Positions 44,452 to 57,380 of a stretch of DNA of 64,000 bases are shown one piece after another. The first letter of the stretch is position 1. Each line of letters opens with the position of its first letter. The notes under the pieces were generated by a model. That model was not told the origin of the DNA. It was given only the letters and a program-made list of their open reading frames with translations, and made no database searches. The DNA lies in NCBI GenBank assembly GCA_002914805.1, contig JXTB01000073.1, forward strand, positions 592,795 to 656,794, given 5' to 3'. A program made the translations under genes and the position numbers. This DNA is from Parasponia andersonii. Its lineage: Eukaryota > Streptophyta > Magnoliopsida > Rosales > Cannabaceae.

Positions 44452-47400
44452 ATGGTCCTCAAATACTTTAGTAGCCACCCTTTAGTAAAAGGATCAGCAA
44501 GATTCTATGCAGATACTATCTTACTCATTATCATGTCTCCTCTTAGAACAATTTCTCTATATTTCTATGTGTTTTTCCCTCTTGTGGCTTTTGGGTTCTC
44601 TAGAATTTGCAACTGCTCCACTATTATCATAGTAGAGTGTTGTAGGTTGCTGTTCTCCAGGTACTACCTCGAGATCCATAAGAAAATTATGAAGCTAGAC
44701 AGCCTCTTTAGCTGCTTCAGAAGCTACTATATATTCGTCCTCCGTGGTTAAATCCGCAACACAAGATTACTTTATACTCCTCTATATAATAGCTCTACTA
44801 CCAAGAGTAAAAACTGAACTAGAGGTTGATTTTCTAGAGTCTTTATTAGATTGAAAATCCGAATCAGTATATTCAACAGGTGTTAGATCTATATACAAGC
44901 ATATAATTTCTAGTTTCCCGAAAATACTTTAGAATATGCTTGACTACACCTTAATGTTCAGGTCTTGGATTGGATTGGTAACGAATTACAATCTCAACAT
45001 TATAACAAATATGTAGTCTTGTGTAAAAAGGAATATTTCTTATTTGTTCTTTCTCTTTTTCCATCTTAGGAGAATTCTCATTAGACTGAGTAATTCCTTT
45101 ACGAATGGATGTTAAACCTATTTTGGAATTTTACATTGCAAACCTAACCAGTATTTTGTCTACATATGAAGCTTGTGATAAAGTTATACATTTATTCTTT
45201 CTGTCTCATAGAATCTGTATTCCTAGAACATAACAAGCTTCACCTAAGTTTTTTATATCAAACTGTTGTGCTAACCAAACTTTTTCTAATGATATTTTAC
45301 ATTACAAACCTAACCAGTATTTTATCTACATATGAAGCTTGTGATAAAGTTATACATTTATTCTTTCTGTCTCATAGAATCTATATTCCTAGAACATAGT
45401 AAGCTTCACCTAAGTCTTTCATATCAAACTGTTCTGCTAACCAAACTTTTACTAATGATAATGATCCAACATCATTCCCAATGATTAGAACATCATCAAC
45501 ATACAGTACTAAAAAAATCACTTTATTGTCATGAATTCTTTTATAGACACAAGGTTCATCTATGTTTCGTTCAAAACCATAAGACTTAGTTACTTCATCA
45601 AATCTCATGTTCTAAGATTTAGACGCTTGCTTGAGTCTATAAATAGATATCTTAAGTTCATAAACTTTCCTTTTTTTTTTTTTGCCATTTTCAATGAATC
45701 CCTTTGGTTGTGTCATATAGATACATTCATCAAGATTGTCATTCAGGAATGCAGTCTTGATATCAATTTGCTATATCTCATAATCAAGAGATGTAGCGAT
45801 GGATAAGAGTATGCGAATAGACTTGATCATAGCAACATGAGAGAAGTTTTCTTCATAGTCGATTCCTTCCTTCTGTGTATAACCCTTTGCAACTAATATT
45901 GCCTTGAAAGTTTCCACTTTCCTGTCTACTCCTCTCTTTCTTTTATAGACCCACTTACACCTAATGGGTTTTATCTTTTTAGGTGGATCTACAAGTTTCC
46001 AGACTTTATTAGAGTACATAGACTCTATTTCAGATTCCATTGCCTTTTACCAGAGATCTTTATAAACATCATCCATTGCCTTATTGTAGGTATAACGATC
46101 AGATTCTTAGTCACAAAACTTTCATATTCTCAAGTATCTTTTAGGTTGTCTCACAGCTCTCTCTCTATGACGAAGATCTGATGTATTTTGAGTTTTAAGT
46201 GATTTACCTTCCCTAAATGATTTTTCAATCTTATCTTCTGTAGATTGGCTGATAACATCATCAGTTAATTCTTCAAGAACTAACTTACTTTTGAGCTTGA
46301 AATCTTTCATATAGTTTACTTCTAAGAAAGTAATATTTTTACTCGCAAATACTTTCTTTTCTTCAGTACTATAGAAATAATACCTTCTCATTCCTTTTAG
46401 GTTACCTAAAAATAGAAACAGTTCAGATTGTGATTCTAACTTAGTCGTTTTCCCTTTTAACACATATGCTAAACAACCCCAAATATGGATATGATGTAAA
46501 CTAAGTTTATATCCTTTCCATAATTCAAATGATGTCTTAAGTACTGACTTAAAAGGAACTCTATTTAGTAGGTATATAGTGATTTCTAAGGTATAACCCC
46601 AAAAAGATGTGGATAATTATGAATAACTGACCATCGACCTAACTATATCAAAAAGTGTTATATTTCTTCTTTCAGTAATACCATTTAGTTGAGACGTACC
46701 ATGTGCTATGAGTTGGGATAGGATCCCATCGTCTGTGAGAAATTCCAAGAATTCCCTAGAGAAGTATTTACCACCTCGATCAAATCGAAGGGTCTTTATG
46801 TTCTTTCCTAACTGCTTTTCAGTTTCCGCTTTAAATTCTCTAAACTTTTCAAAAGAATCTGATTTGTGTTCCATTAGGTAAACATAACCAAATCTAGTAT
46901 AATCATCCGTAAACTTAATAAAGTATTAAAAACTTCCTCGAGCTTAAATATTTATGGGCCTATAAACATCAGTGTGTACTAACTCAAGGTATTCTTGAAC
47001 TTGAAGACCTTTTCTAGTAAATGATCTTTTGGTCATTTTACCTTCCAAACAAAATTCGCAAGTTAGTAAGGGTTTGAATTCTAATAAACTTAGAGGTCTG
47101 TCATTAACTAACCTTTGAAAACTAACCTTTGAATTCTATTTAGGTTAATATGACCAAGTCTTAAATGCCAAAGATAAGTGTTATCATTAGTACCCACTTT
47201 CACTTTCTTATGTTTAGGTTCTACATGTTCAGAGTCATTTTCAAGATTATGCAATGAGATGCTTTTAAGTTGAATAAAGAACAGAATATTCTTATGAGTA
47301 CCAGTACAAATAAGATTTTTATTCTTTCTAATAGAAACTTTATTGTCAAAATAAACAGAATAACCTTGTCTCATCAAACAGGAAATAGAAATAAAATTCT

Positions 47401-47660
47401 GTTTAAACACCGAAATATAATAACAATTATTTATTTTTAAAAACCTAAAATTTATCAAAATTCAAAATAACATCTACCCTTACACGAGCTTCAACTATTG
47501 GGCCATCTCCTAATTGCAATGTGAACTCTTTACTAGCGAACTTCCTAGTTTCCTTGAATCCCTGCATTGTATTACAAATATGGTCAATGACTCCTGAATC
47601 TATGATCCAAGAATTGATAGAATCAACCACATGACAAGCCTTAATGAACAACAAATTGTC
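44452..47660 (-). pseudogene. Copia pol fossil: integrase, RT, RNase H
   Basis: Read from the right on the minus strand. Protease/pre-integrase blocks (47654-47108) show WIIDSGVIDHIC and LWHLRLGHINLNR. The integrase core (46874-46617) shows LRFDRGGKYFS and a LNGITERRN word. The integrase tail is at 46463-46122. Reverse transcriptase (46040-45381) shows [27 protein letters not shown] and the catalytic LYVDDVLIIGND. RNase H remains run to about 44450. The Copia order is clear; I did not assign the lineage. The copy is broken in many places. Confidence 0.85.
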
Positions 47661-47699
47661 ATTACCTTGTTTGTCCTTGCTGTTATTCTTCTCCTTCTT

Positions 47700-48540
47700 A
47701 AGATCTAGGTAAATTTTGCAGTTTCGCTTTCAATGTCCATCCTCACCATAATGGAAATATTTTTCCTTTGGTTTGACATTCTTCTTGGTCTTTTTTTTTT
47801 TTTGGAGCCAGAAAAGTAGGAGTCTTTTTCTTTCCTTTACTTTTTCCTTTCGACTTAGGTTTGAAAGAACTAGCTTGAGCTATATTAGCCTAAGCCAATC
47901 CTGACTTATTCTTCTTAAAAATATTTTTTGTAATTTGCAGATCTTTCATAAGGCCAATAAGAGTATAGTCTTTCTGACGAATCTCATGATTGATCTTAAA
48001 TTGATTGAATGTATCTAACAATGTGTTCAAAACTATGTCAAATTGGGTGTCACAATCAATTTTAGCTCCAAAGATCTCCAGTTCATTAAGATATGCGATG
48101 ACTTTTATAATATGTTATTAAACTGGAGTACGCTTCTTTTGAAGAAGATTCATAAATGCACCTGTAGCCTTATTTCTAGCTTGACGACCAAAACTAGCGA
48201 ATATTTCATTAATACTCAGCATCATGTCAGTAGTAGTATCCATCCAACGATGTTCTTATTATAATATATTTCTCATTGAGCCAAGTATATAGCACTTAGC
48301 CATCTCATCAGATTGCTTCCACTTATCATATAAGTTTTTTTGATTGTTGGTGGATTCCGTAGTTTGTTGGGCAGGATATGGAGTAGTGAGAACCCACTTA
48401 TATTTATCAGCAGTAAGCACTATGTTTAGGTAACTTTCCAGTCTACATAATTTTTACCATCTAGCTTGTTTTGTGTGAGTAAAATGGATAAATGATTAAG
48501 TGCCATATCTATTGAAAACAAATAAACATTCCATGTATAA
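47700..48540 (-). pseudogene. Copia gag fossil
   Basis: Minus-strand remains consistent with Copia gag: a region for a zinc-knuckle-like end near 47720-47760 and a Lys-rich stretch next to it, then an N-terminal part up to about 48510 whose last words suit a gag start. It is assigned mainly by position between the leader and pol. Confidence 0.45.
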
Positions 48541-51047
48541 GCAAATATCATATAGCATGTTTTGAATAATTAACATAATGTATTAAACATACAATATGCA
48601 AGTGAAGTATCCATAAGACTATCACTTATATTCATGGTAATTGGCCTACCATTGATCACAAGCCTCCTACGGGGGGTCATATAATCAACAAGTCAAACTG
48701 AAACAATTTTAATTTGTAAATCGACAGATAACTCTTATCACGTATTTCTAACTACCATTCTCTTTGATCCTTTAATCAACTAATAAGAACTCCTATGGGA
48801 GGATATTAATATTTCGAGTTGACTAGTTAACCACTGTTTCGGTAACTAAGCTTTTTATATAAGACTGTCTCCTACGGGGCGATCAACCTTTTATAGTCTA
48901 CCTAGTACCTTATCCTAAGAAGCTTATTTCCAGTATTACCTGGATGAAAAAACCCTCTTACAAGAGCTTAACAAGATTCTGAGGCGAGACTCATCCTACT
49001 ACATAACGAACCAACAATGGAGATCATAGGTATCACATACCTTCTCCCACTCAATATTTTATAATTAGAGATTTATAGATTTTTCTCAGTTATCTAACTA
49101 GCTTAGTAACTTAAAATTAATTATGTAAGTATGCTCATATTTGCATGAGAGTAGCTCTAATTTTCTATATGACACGTTACTAAAGATCATATAATAAAAT
49201 TTAATTATTAAGCATAAGTGCAATATTGTCCTAATAATACCAAAGTAGTAAGCAGATAATTAACTATTAATTATTTACTAATTTATGGTAATTTAAAAAT
49301 TATTTAACATTTAAATAATTCTAACTGATAAGATAATGTTTAGTATTAAAATATGGAAGATAATATCTAAAATTTAAATTAGAAAATATTTTCATAAAAT
49401 CTGATCAATTTAAATAAAAGATTTAAATTTAAATATCTCAAATTTAAATTTCAACTTTTGAAATCTTAATTTAGATTTATCTTTCTTAAATATCTCCCAT
49501 TATCTTATCTTTCAGATTTGAATTCAAAATTCAAATCAATATCTAATCTCATTAATTATCTACCAATCATACATTCAAATTTTAAAATTGAAAAGATATT
49601 ATGATTTAAATTTAAATTTCAAATCTTCACAAAATTCGAAATTTAAAAGATCGAAAATTTTGTAGATAAAATATCTTATAATATCTCTAATTTTGAATTA
49701 AAATAAATTTAAAATTCAAAATAGATAACTAACTATCACATAATCAGTTGTCAAAATATCTATTCAAAATTTGAATTTAAAACTAAAAAGATATTATCTC
49801 ATAATATCTAATTTTAAAAATTTCTATTTTAAAATACCTCTAATTATTCAAATAATAATTAAGATAATATAGATATCAATAATATCCATAATTCAAATTA
49901 AAATATCCTATCAATTCAAATTTCAAATTTAATAAGGATTTAAATTTGAATTTACCAATTTTCAGAAAACTATGGATAAATTAAATTATTTTTAAAATGA
50001 AAATAATTAAAATTACGGCCGAAAATTCAAAACGATCGGGATAAGCTGATAGACAGAATGGGAGGCCGTTACATGAACGTCAGCCTCAGGATGTTATGTG
50101 GTCACACTCGAGACAACTAACGGACTCGCAAAATGCTATGCTGCCTCGCTCAAAACAACTCCCAAGTCACAACGGGCTCGCATAGTTTTCATACGACAAA
50201 TGCACGAGGCAACACCCCAAGCAGCCAAGGAACGAGAGAACACCTGCGCAGTTGGTGCACAGGAGGCTGCTTGCTGGCCATACATGGATCATATCCACAC
50301 GGCCAGTGGGGTGTGCCCGTGTGGCATGCGCAGGCTGGCCACCAGTAGGGCACTCACGAATCGAATTTGCGCGACCAGCAGGGCCGTGCTCGCGCCGTAT
50401 GTGTGGGCTAATCCTGTGCGGCATGTGTGGGTTGGCGACCTACAGGACATGTGTGGGGAGAACCCTCTCGGCCTGGGCACCATGCCCGTGCTGTGTGCAT
50501 GGGGAGAACCTGCATGGCCTATGCATGTAGGCAAGCCATAGGCCATCCGTCAATCACATCTATATAGCTAGCAGTGTCTCACCCACATGGCTATGCACAT
50601 GGATATGCCTGCATGCAAGTTACACCCACAGAGCTCATGCAGGTGCTGTAGATGTCTTCTAGCCGTGCACTACTCTGTCATTTCGTTCTTTTTTTAAATT
50701 GAAAAACATTTTTTCATTAAAAAAAAACTTAAAAACAATTAAAGATCAAAATATTTCTATACATAGTTTTATCAAGAACATAAAACATGAACCCATAAAA
50801 ATTAAGAACATGCTAAAAATGAAAATAAAAAACAAACATGATCATTACCTCATAACAACATCTATTCAAATAATCATTCAAACTCATTGAATCTATTGAC
50901 CATCATATAAACTAGAGCATACTTTTAATATGAACAATACCAAACATAATCAAAACCTTTCCGGAAATAAAAAAATATCAATCAACAAAAGAACAGATCG
51001 GAGTAAAATATGCTAGATTATCAGTAAAACTATGCTATGGTACCAAT
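48541..51047 (-). other. Leader region of the Copia element, with a GC-rich island
   Basis: About 2.5 kb lies between gag and the 5' LTR. It includes recurrent CTCCTACGGG words (about 48665 and 48870), a very AT-rich tract with alternating AATTTAAATT-like words (49300-50000) and a sharply GC-rich island (about 50040-50660). The primer-binding-site-like sequence is at the right edge. Overlapping open frames in the GC island occur in several frames and are not accepted as genes. Confidence 0.55.
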
Positions 51048-52255
51048 TGCTAGTATTCATTAGAATAAAATTCTAGAAAATATTTTTATCAAATCATTTT
51101 CAAGAACACTATAGTTTTTTAAAATCTAGAAACGAAACAAAATTGGCCGTTTAAATTTTTTTTCTTTTAAAAATATTACGGATCGTGATATAATATAAAT
51201 TAACTCTTGATCTAGACAAGAACAATACTTGGATTCACTCCACAACCTTCTCGTCTTCCTGTCTATTCTAGAAAGCTGTTTTATTAATCTAGTGAGTGGT
51301 TACCTTCTTGATTCTTGACAAAAAGATCTGCAGACAAACAAGAAGACAATATTCTCAAACTGATTTCTCTAAGATAGCCGAAAAATCAAGGATGATGAAT
51401 CACCTTGTGTGGCCAATTTTCTTTGTATTCCCTCTCTCTTTGTTATGCATTGAACACTCATCTCAAGGGATATTTCATGTGTAACTCATTATTCTGTGCA
51501 GTTAGAGAACTTTTCTTTTAACTCGTTATTGGGCTTGTTGGGCTCAACTGATTAATAATTATTATTTTTTAATTTGAGCTAAATATGGGACTAGATAGAT
51601 CCATAAAACCCAAGCTTCAATGGACTATATGCCCACAATCATAATTAACTAATAATTATGATTAAGCCTTATCAATTAATATTGGATCACACCATTATAG
51701 GCCCAATATTGAACTCTTAGACTAAATGTTATTTATTTTTTGTGAAGCTTATTATCAAATAATTAGCTTGATCCATTTAGCATATACTATATAGATTAGT
51801 GAAATTAGAAATTTAGGTTACAATACTTAATGCTGTTTGATGCTGTTATAACTTTTTTATAACACACTAGTATTTCTATTCAAAGACTCACTTCGATAAT
51901 TAGAGACTTCATTATGAAAATAGATAACACTACATTCTATGACATAGTAAAATATTTCATCTTCAATATGCAGAAGATAAATAATTTAATTTAGATATAA
52001 TGAAGTAAAGAATATAATGTCTCTTACCCATAAATTGATCATACGAATAATTCTTTATTACTCATTATATGTCTCAGAATCATTAGATGTTTGCATAAGA
52101 TAAACATACACATCACATGTATATCAATTGGATATAGATGAAATAGAACTTCATAACATGGATTTTATTAACAACAAATAGATAACAAATTATCCAATAA
52201 TAAATTGTTTATAATATCAAAATAATAAAATATTTTATAGGACATTATTCTAACA
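51048..52255 (-). repeat. 5' LTR of the Copia element
   Basis: Begins TGCTAGTATTCATT and ends CTAACA on the plus strand, immediately followed by the TTAAA target duplication. It pairs with 42776-44393. Confidence 0.85.
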
Positions 52256-53540
52256 TTAAAATAGTTACCTAAATACACAAATTTATGACGTGGATAAAGT
52301 ATAAGAGCAATTAGTAGTGGCTCATTGAATTTGGAATCATCTTCAATTTGCCCTTAATAATCATCATACTTTGCCCACATTACTTTAGCCATGTTTGCCA
52401 ACAAACTATCTTCGTCGTCATTGAATGACAAAGTAATTGACTTTTTTTGAATTCTAGCAATCTCAATGAAGTGCCTATTAGAAGTCACATGGATTGAACC
52501 ACTTAACTTCATAGTCACCTCATAAAAGTTCCTCAAAACTTTACAAAAATCCTTGCATTTTTTCAATCATTTTCACTAGGTCGCCATCTTTTTTATTCTC
52601 ATCCTTCTCAACTTCTTCAAAATCTTTCATATAGTTGATATCGTATTCCATCCTTTTAAGTACTTTTTGAAACTTTGAAGTACAATCCAGCATAAAAAGG
52701 TAGAGTTCCACCTAGTTTGAATATCTAAACACAAGAGAGGTTTACCCTTAATACCTTTCTCATTCACACATTCTTTATAGTTTTTCAACGTAGAAGATGA
52801 TGGCCAAATGAACCTCACCACATGAATGCTTGTAATTGATTCGTGTCTTTCTTTCAACCCCTTATTCACTATCAAAATAACAATATGGGCACAACATTTC
52901 AAGTGTAAGAACTTGCTATCAAGTATAAGACCATCTTTCTTTGTAGATAACTTTTTTTGCAAATACTTGACCACCTTATTATTAGTGGTGGCATTATCAA
53001 CTATAATGGAGAACAATTTAGAAATATCCTAATCATTGAGACAAGCCTCCACCTCCTTGCCAATAGTTTTTCTCTCGTGGTCTGTAATTTGGTAAAAGTG
53101 AAGGATTTTTTTTTTGTAAGCACAATTCCTTATCTATCCAATGAGCGATTATATACGCATAGTTTATATTTTGAATTGATGTCCAGATATTTGTAGTTAT
53201 CAAAAATCTCTCCTTTTGTATCATATTTTTCAACTTATTCTTCTCCTCATAATATATCTTCATGATATCCTTAGCAATGGTCATTCGAGAAGGCAATTCA
53301 AATCTAGGTTATAGTATTCTAATTAATTGCCTAAATCCTTCCCTTTCAATATGCTTAATTGGCAATTCATCTAATACAATGTATGGCGAAACTATTTGCC
53401 TATAAACCTCCTTGTTTTGTTGCACTACCACTAAACTTACTTCACCCTTTTTCTCTCATTCTTAGGTTCAAAGGACAATATCTTTTCTTTTTCTCTTCAA
53501 GCTTATTTGGAAAATTCTCCCAAATGGAAGACCCCTTATT
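52256..53540 (-). pseudogene. hAT transposon remnant, 5' part: catalytic region
   Basis: Minus-strand blocks follow the order of a RICESLEEPER-like hAT transposase. VLDELPIKHIEREGFRQLI (53370-53310 area) is followed by SRMTIAKDIMKIYYEEKNKLK and ITTNIWTSIQNINYAYIIAHW. Then come IIVDNATTNNKV, LHLKCCAHIVILIVNKGLK and the LLCLDIQTRWNSTFL word (53016-52627). The last block, at 52566-52354, precedes the Copia target site. The frame contains stop codons and shifts between blocks. The first catalytic Asp of the family's TT-D-x-WTS word is Asn here. No N-terminal BED zinc finger was found. It is a dead copy, split from its C-terminal domain at 42240-42600 by the Copia element. Confidence 0.75.
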
Positions 53541-54944
53541 AGGAACTAAAGGTGGTCTCTCTATCTCTCTCTTTCTCCCTCTAAGCTCTGTTGGTTTCAT
53601 TTTGGGTTGGATTCTTATTTTGGGTTGGGTTCTTAGTATGAGTGTCCACTACTTCCTCCATAACCTTACATTAATAATGAGAACACAACTCAACAATATC
53701 TCAAAGACTCCAAGACAATCTATTATAAACCATATTGTCATAAATAAATAAATCTTATTATCATATTAATTGCGAACAAAGAGACATATACATTCTAAAT
53801 TATATTCCAAACAAACACATTAAATTCTAAACATAACAAAAGGATATATAGAAATGACGGTCACTTGAAAACTACAACAGCTCAAAAATAATTTTTTAGC
53901 AATATGCATAGTATAACTATTAGTAATTATAACAATTAATATATTTAAAAAGAAAACAAGATGACATCAAGTAAGTTATACCAAATCAATATATTATATA
54001 TAGAAAAAGAAAAAAAAATCAAAAAGTATAAACAAAAAAAAATCACAGCATGCAAATGAATACCAAGGAAAAAAAAGAACTCAATTTGATAATCAACCAA
54101 AGCCAAAGCATGCAAGGAACTTGAGTCACCATGATTTGTCAAACTTTGAAGTATTACTCGTATTCGCCCAACTCTTTTGAAAACTAAACTTAGTGATTAA
54201 AATCATAAGAAAAATGGAGCTAATTTCCAGTTATGTTTCGTTTGAGGTTGGTAGAATTAGATCTAATCTCCTTTTCCTACGGCGAGGAGAGGCAAACAGG
54301 ACTAAGCCTTCACTACAAATTCGATAGAAGAGCGAAAAGAAGAGGGCATTTTTTTTAATGAAAGAAGAAGGCACCTTTGAGCACGAGAAAATTAGATTGG
54401 AGTGGAATACTCTTTGAATTAGTTTTATTTAGGAATAAGTATTCAGTTAAGTAGGTGAATAATAATTACAATTAGAATAGACTTTCAGTACTTAAAACTA
54501 AACCAAATAATAGAATGGGCTTTACTTGGGAATCAGAATTGAGAAATTATGGGAAATAGGGTTGTTTTGGCTCCAATTACTCTTTTTTTTAGCAATTTTT
54601 AGAATCTCGATTCTAGGAGTCCTTAGTCAACAAAATGTCCAAAACACCCTTTGATTGGAGTAAATCTTGTCAGAACTTTTGAGCTCACTTATTCTTATTT
54701 TTTTTCATTTTTTAATTAAAAAGGGACAAGTATTTTTTTTTATAAAAAAACATGAGAACTAGCAGCTAGTAATGGCAGTTTTAGTTTTGGTTTTTCCTAT
54801 TTTTTTCTTTACTTTTCATTTGTTTTTTGAGGGAGAAAAAAAATCAATTGTGCAATAAGTGAAGCATTTGTTTGTTTATTCGAATTTAAAGGAAGGAAGA
54901 TTAGTTATGACTAAGGAAGAAGAAGAAGAAATGGATTTTAAATG
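53541..54944. other. Probable 5' flank of the hAT remnant and intergenic DNA
   Basis: No gene is recognised. A C/T-rich stretch lies at about 53545-53600. The sequence is AT-rich elsewhere. The hAT terminus may lie here, but I could not pair it with an inverted end on the left side. Confidence 0.4.
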
Positions 54945-55260
54945 ATAGGTTCTTTATCTTTTGTTACCATCTGTCATAAACATGTGACTCTTAGTATATG
55001 AAAAAGATAAAAAGTTTGTGGCTAAACAAATTAAAATGAATCAAGTATCAGGTTCTCTATCTTTTATTACCACCCATCACAAACATGTAACTCTTAGTTA
55101 CACTAAATATGACTATTTTATTTTTTGAAATAGAAACTAAATATGACTATTAGTATGCGAAGAAGATAAAAAGAGTGTGACTAAACAAATCAAAATGAAT
55201 CGAGTATCAAGTTCTCTATTCTTTGTTACCACTAGTTACAAATATGAAACTCTTAAACTA
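54945..55260. repeat. Three degenerate direct copies of a unit of 100-150 bp
   Basis: The words AGGTTCT(T/C)TATCTTTT, TTACCA(C/T)C, CATGTGACTCTTAGT, AGATAAAAAG and GACTAAACAAATCAAAATGAAT recur in the same order starting near 54945, 55050 and 55207; the middle copy holds a small internal duplication. Non-coding. Confidence 0.65.
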
Positions 55261-55309
55261 GATATATATATTAAATAAAAGTTGATCATAAATTATGACT
55301 ATCATAAAA

Positions 55310-55830
55310 TTTGTAACTATGAGTTAAAACATGTGTGACATTATGTCACATATGCTAGTCACATATCTAAAAACAATCTACTGATATTGCTCATAGCTTC
55401 TAGAACAACTCTCTGGTCCATAATTAGTTGTACATAATGGGATTGAAACTCAGAAAAACTCTATCCATAATTTGAAAAGAAAAAAAGATTTATAAATATT
55501 TGTAACGATATTAAACAAATTGTAATTATTAGTTACCACATTGTGACAACTTATAACAAAAATGTGACTAAAATAATTAAAAAAAACATAATTGAAAAAT
55601 GTGTCATAAATATTATGATACATAGAAAAGGTGTTATAAATATTGTGACATATAGTCACACAAATTTCTAACTACTTCTAATCATAGTGTATCACAAAAT
55701 TTCTGACATATGTGACCATCAGTCACAAAATTGTGACATTGCCTAATTTTTTAAAAACTCACAATAGTTGTAATGATGTAAAATAAATTATAATCATCAG
55801 TCATAAAATTGTGACTAATATTCATACACT
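55310..55830. repeat. Cluster of GTGAC/GTCAC words, CACTA-like subterminal region?
   Basis: About eleven GTGAC or GTCAC words occur here in both orientations, often as GTGACATTATGTCAC- or GTCACAAAATTGTGAC-like pairs. Dense short motifs of this type are typical of subterminal regions of CACTA (En/Spm) transposons, where transposase binds. A CACTAACACAATTG word lies at 55828 but faces away from the cluster, so the terminus is not established. The right side is cut by the chromovirus insertion. Confidence 0.35.
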
Positions 55831-55861
55831 AACACAATTGCTTCTCTGACTCTATCATTTG

Positions 55862-56611
55862 TGATGCAAATGAAGCTACTGCTCAACTACACATGCAAGA
55901 GGAAGAGTATTCACGTGAGCTTGGATGAACTAAAAGGCAGCAATCACGCGATCCATTAAGCTTACCAAGTGAGCCGATCACAAGACTTAGAGCCAAAAGA
56001 TTCAAAGAGACATTAACTAGGATAATTCAACATATTGGAGAGATGGCTAATGTATAGAGGACTAATTTAAGCCCAAATCAGATCCAAGAGAGCCTAGTTA
56101 CTATGATTAAGGTTCTAGAAGAGTCCAACTAAAGTATACACATTTTTTAGGTCTTTTGTACTTTTAAGAAACTTCTTCAATTTAGATTTAGTTATTTTCG
56201 GTTTTAATTATTTTAATTTTTGAAGAGGGTTGCCACATGTCAAAATAACATTAGTTGACCTTAAATTAGAGTTAAATTTGACTCCTATATAAAGAAGAGA
56301 GAGCCTTGTACAATTTTAGAGGATAATGATCAATAATATTGCAAGTTAATTGTGTTTTCTTCATTCTTGAGAAGATTCTTGAACTTATCAAGTTAACTCT
56401 TGTGGCATTCAAAACAACCAAACTTATCCCATTGATTCTTGAGTGATTCTTGAGGATTCTTGGTGTGACGTCTTTAACCTATCGTAGTTCTTGGTTCTTA
56501 TCTTATTGGGTAATGGGTCAATACTCAATATTCTTGTGACTTGGTAATCTTGGGTTCGAATTCCTTTGTTGGTGCTGGGCTTCGTCACGATTGTTGACAG
56601 GGTTCATATCA
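55862..56611 (+). repeat. 5' LTR of the chromovirus-like element
   Basis: 750 bp. It contains CTATATAAAG near 56286, a good TATA box, and a GGTTCGAATTCC word near 56563. It ends three bases before the primer-binding site. Confidence 0.92.
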
Positions 56612-56613
56612 TT

Positions 56614-56625
56614 TGGTATCAAAGC
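56614..56625 (+). other. Primer-binding site of the chromovirus-like element
   Basis: TGGTATCAAAGC, complementary in type to the initiator-Met tRNA 3' end (the usual plant form is TGGTATCAGAGC), three bases after the 5' LTR. Confidence 0.8.
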
Positions 56626-57380
56626 TTAGGTTTCAAGGCAAGTTTGAATTATCCTTTACTTTCTTTACTGTTTCTTTGATTCTTGAATTAGGGTTACAAA
56701 AAAAAAGTTACTAGCCGAAATTTTGTGAATTAAGGATACTAGGTTTCCCAATTCGATCAAATTCTTTGTTGGCCGAAAATTTGTGAATTAAGGATACCAG
56801 GTTTCTCAATCTGATCAAACTCTTTGTCCTTGGCTGAAATTATTGCTTTAGGGATACTAGAATTATTTGGTTTCCTAATTTGAGCCAACTAGGGTCTTTT
56901 TGCTTTTGCTTGGGGTCCAAGATATTGAGGTTATACCAGGGGTCCAAGCCATTCAAGTTTTGTGTTCTCAATATCCTATTCTGATTCAAAGTCTTCATTT
57001 CTAGTTTTAAGTGGAAAAAAAATGAAAGGGGTGCGTATCCCGAAAAAAAAAATTGGGAGAAAATTGTATGAATTTTGAGGTATTGCTGAAGGCGAAGAAT
57101 TCTTATTACTCATATTTCTTGCATTAGTTTCTTGAGAATTGCTTGTGAGTATTGTGATTTGATCTGGTTGTTTATCATATTGAATTGCCACTAGAGTATT
57201 CTTGAATTTGATTAAGAGTGGAAAGAAAAAAATAAAGAGTGGAAAAAGGCAAGAGTGGTGAGAATATAAGAGAGTAATAGCCATTGAGTGCCAGACACGA
57301 AAGTCAGTGAATCTTTCTAAGTGAAACATGTGAGGAAAGAGTGCTTGTGAGGTTCTAACTTTGTTTTTGCAGATTTCAAT

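Larger units (their letters stand above)
42776..52255 (-). mobile_element. Ty1/Copia LTR retrotransposon fossil, 9.5 kb, inserted in the hAT transposon
   Basis: Direct LTRs at 42776-44393 and 51048-52255 both begin TGCT(G/A)GTATTCATT. The element is on the minus strand. The primer-binding site next to the right LTR reads TTGGTACCATAGCAT there, close to the initiator-Met tRNA site. The purine-rich GGCCAAGTGAGAGA abuts the left LTR. A perfect 5-bp target duplication TTAAA flanks the element (42771-42775 and 52256-52260). Internal order is gag, protease region, integrase, reverse transcriptase, RNase H, as in Copia. The LTRs differ by roughly 15 percent by eye and in length, so it looks older than the two Gypsy elements here. 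It is broken in many places. Confidence 0.9.

Noticed and set aside
45129-45456. Possible separate repeat element near 45130-45456
   Set aside because: It is part of the Copia pol fossil and duplicates only the element's own sequence, so it is not a separate element.
50098-50546. Open frames of 85-147 codons in the GC-rich leader island of the Copia element
   Set aside because: They overlap in several frames on both strands and the translations are low-complexity. Composition explains them.
56563-56574. GGTTCGAATTCC, a B-box-like word that could suggest a tRNA gene
   Set aside because: It lies in the LTR of the chromovirus-like element, recurs in the other LTR, and has no cloverleaf partner arms.
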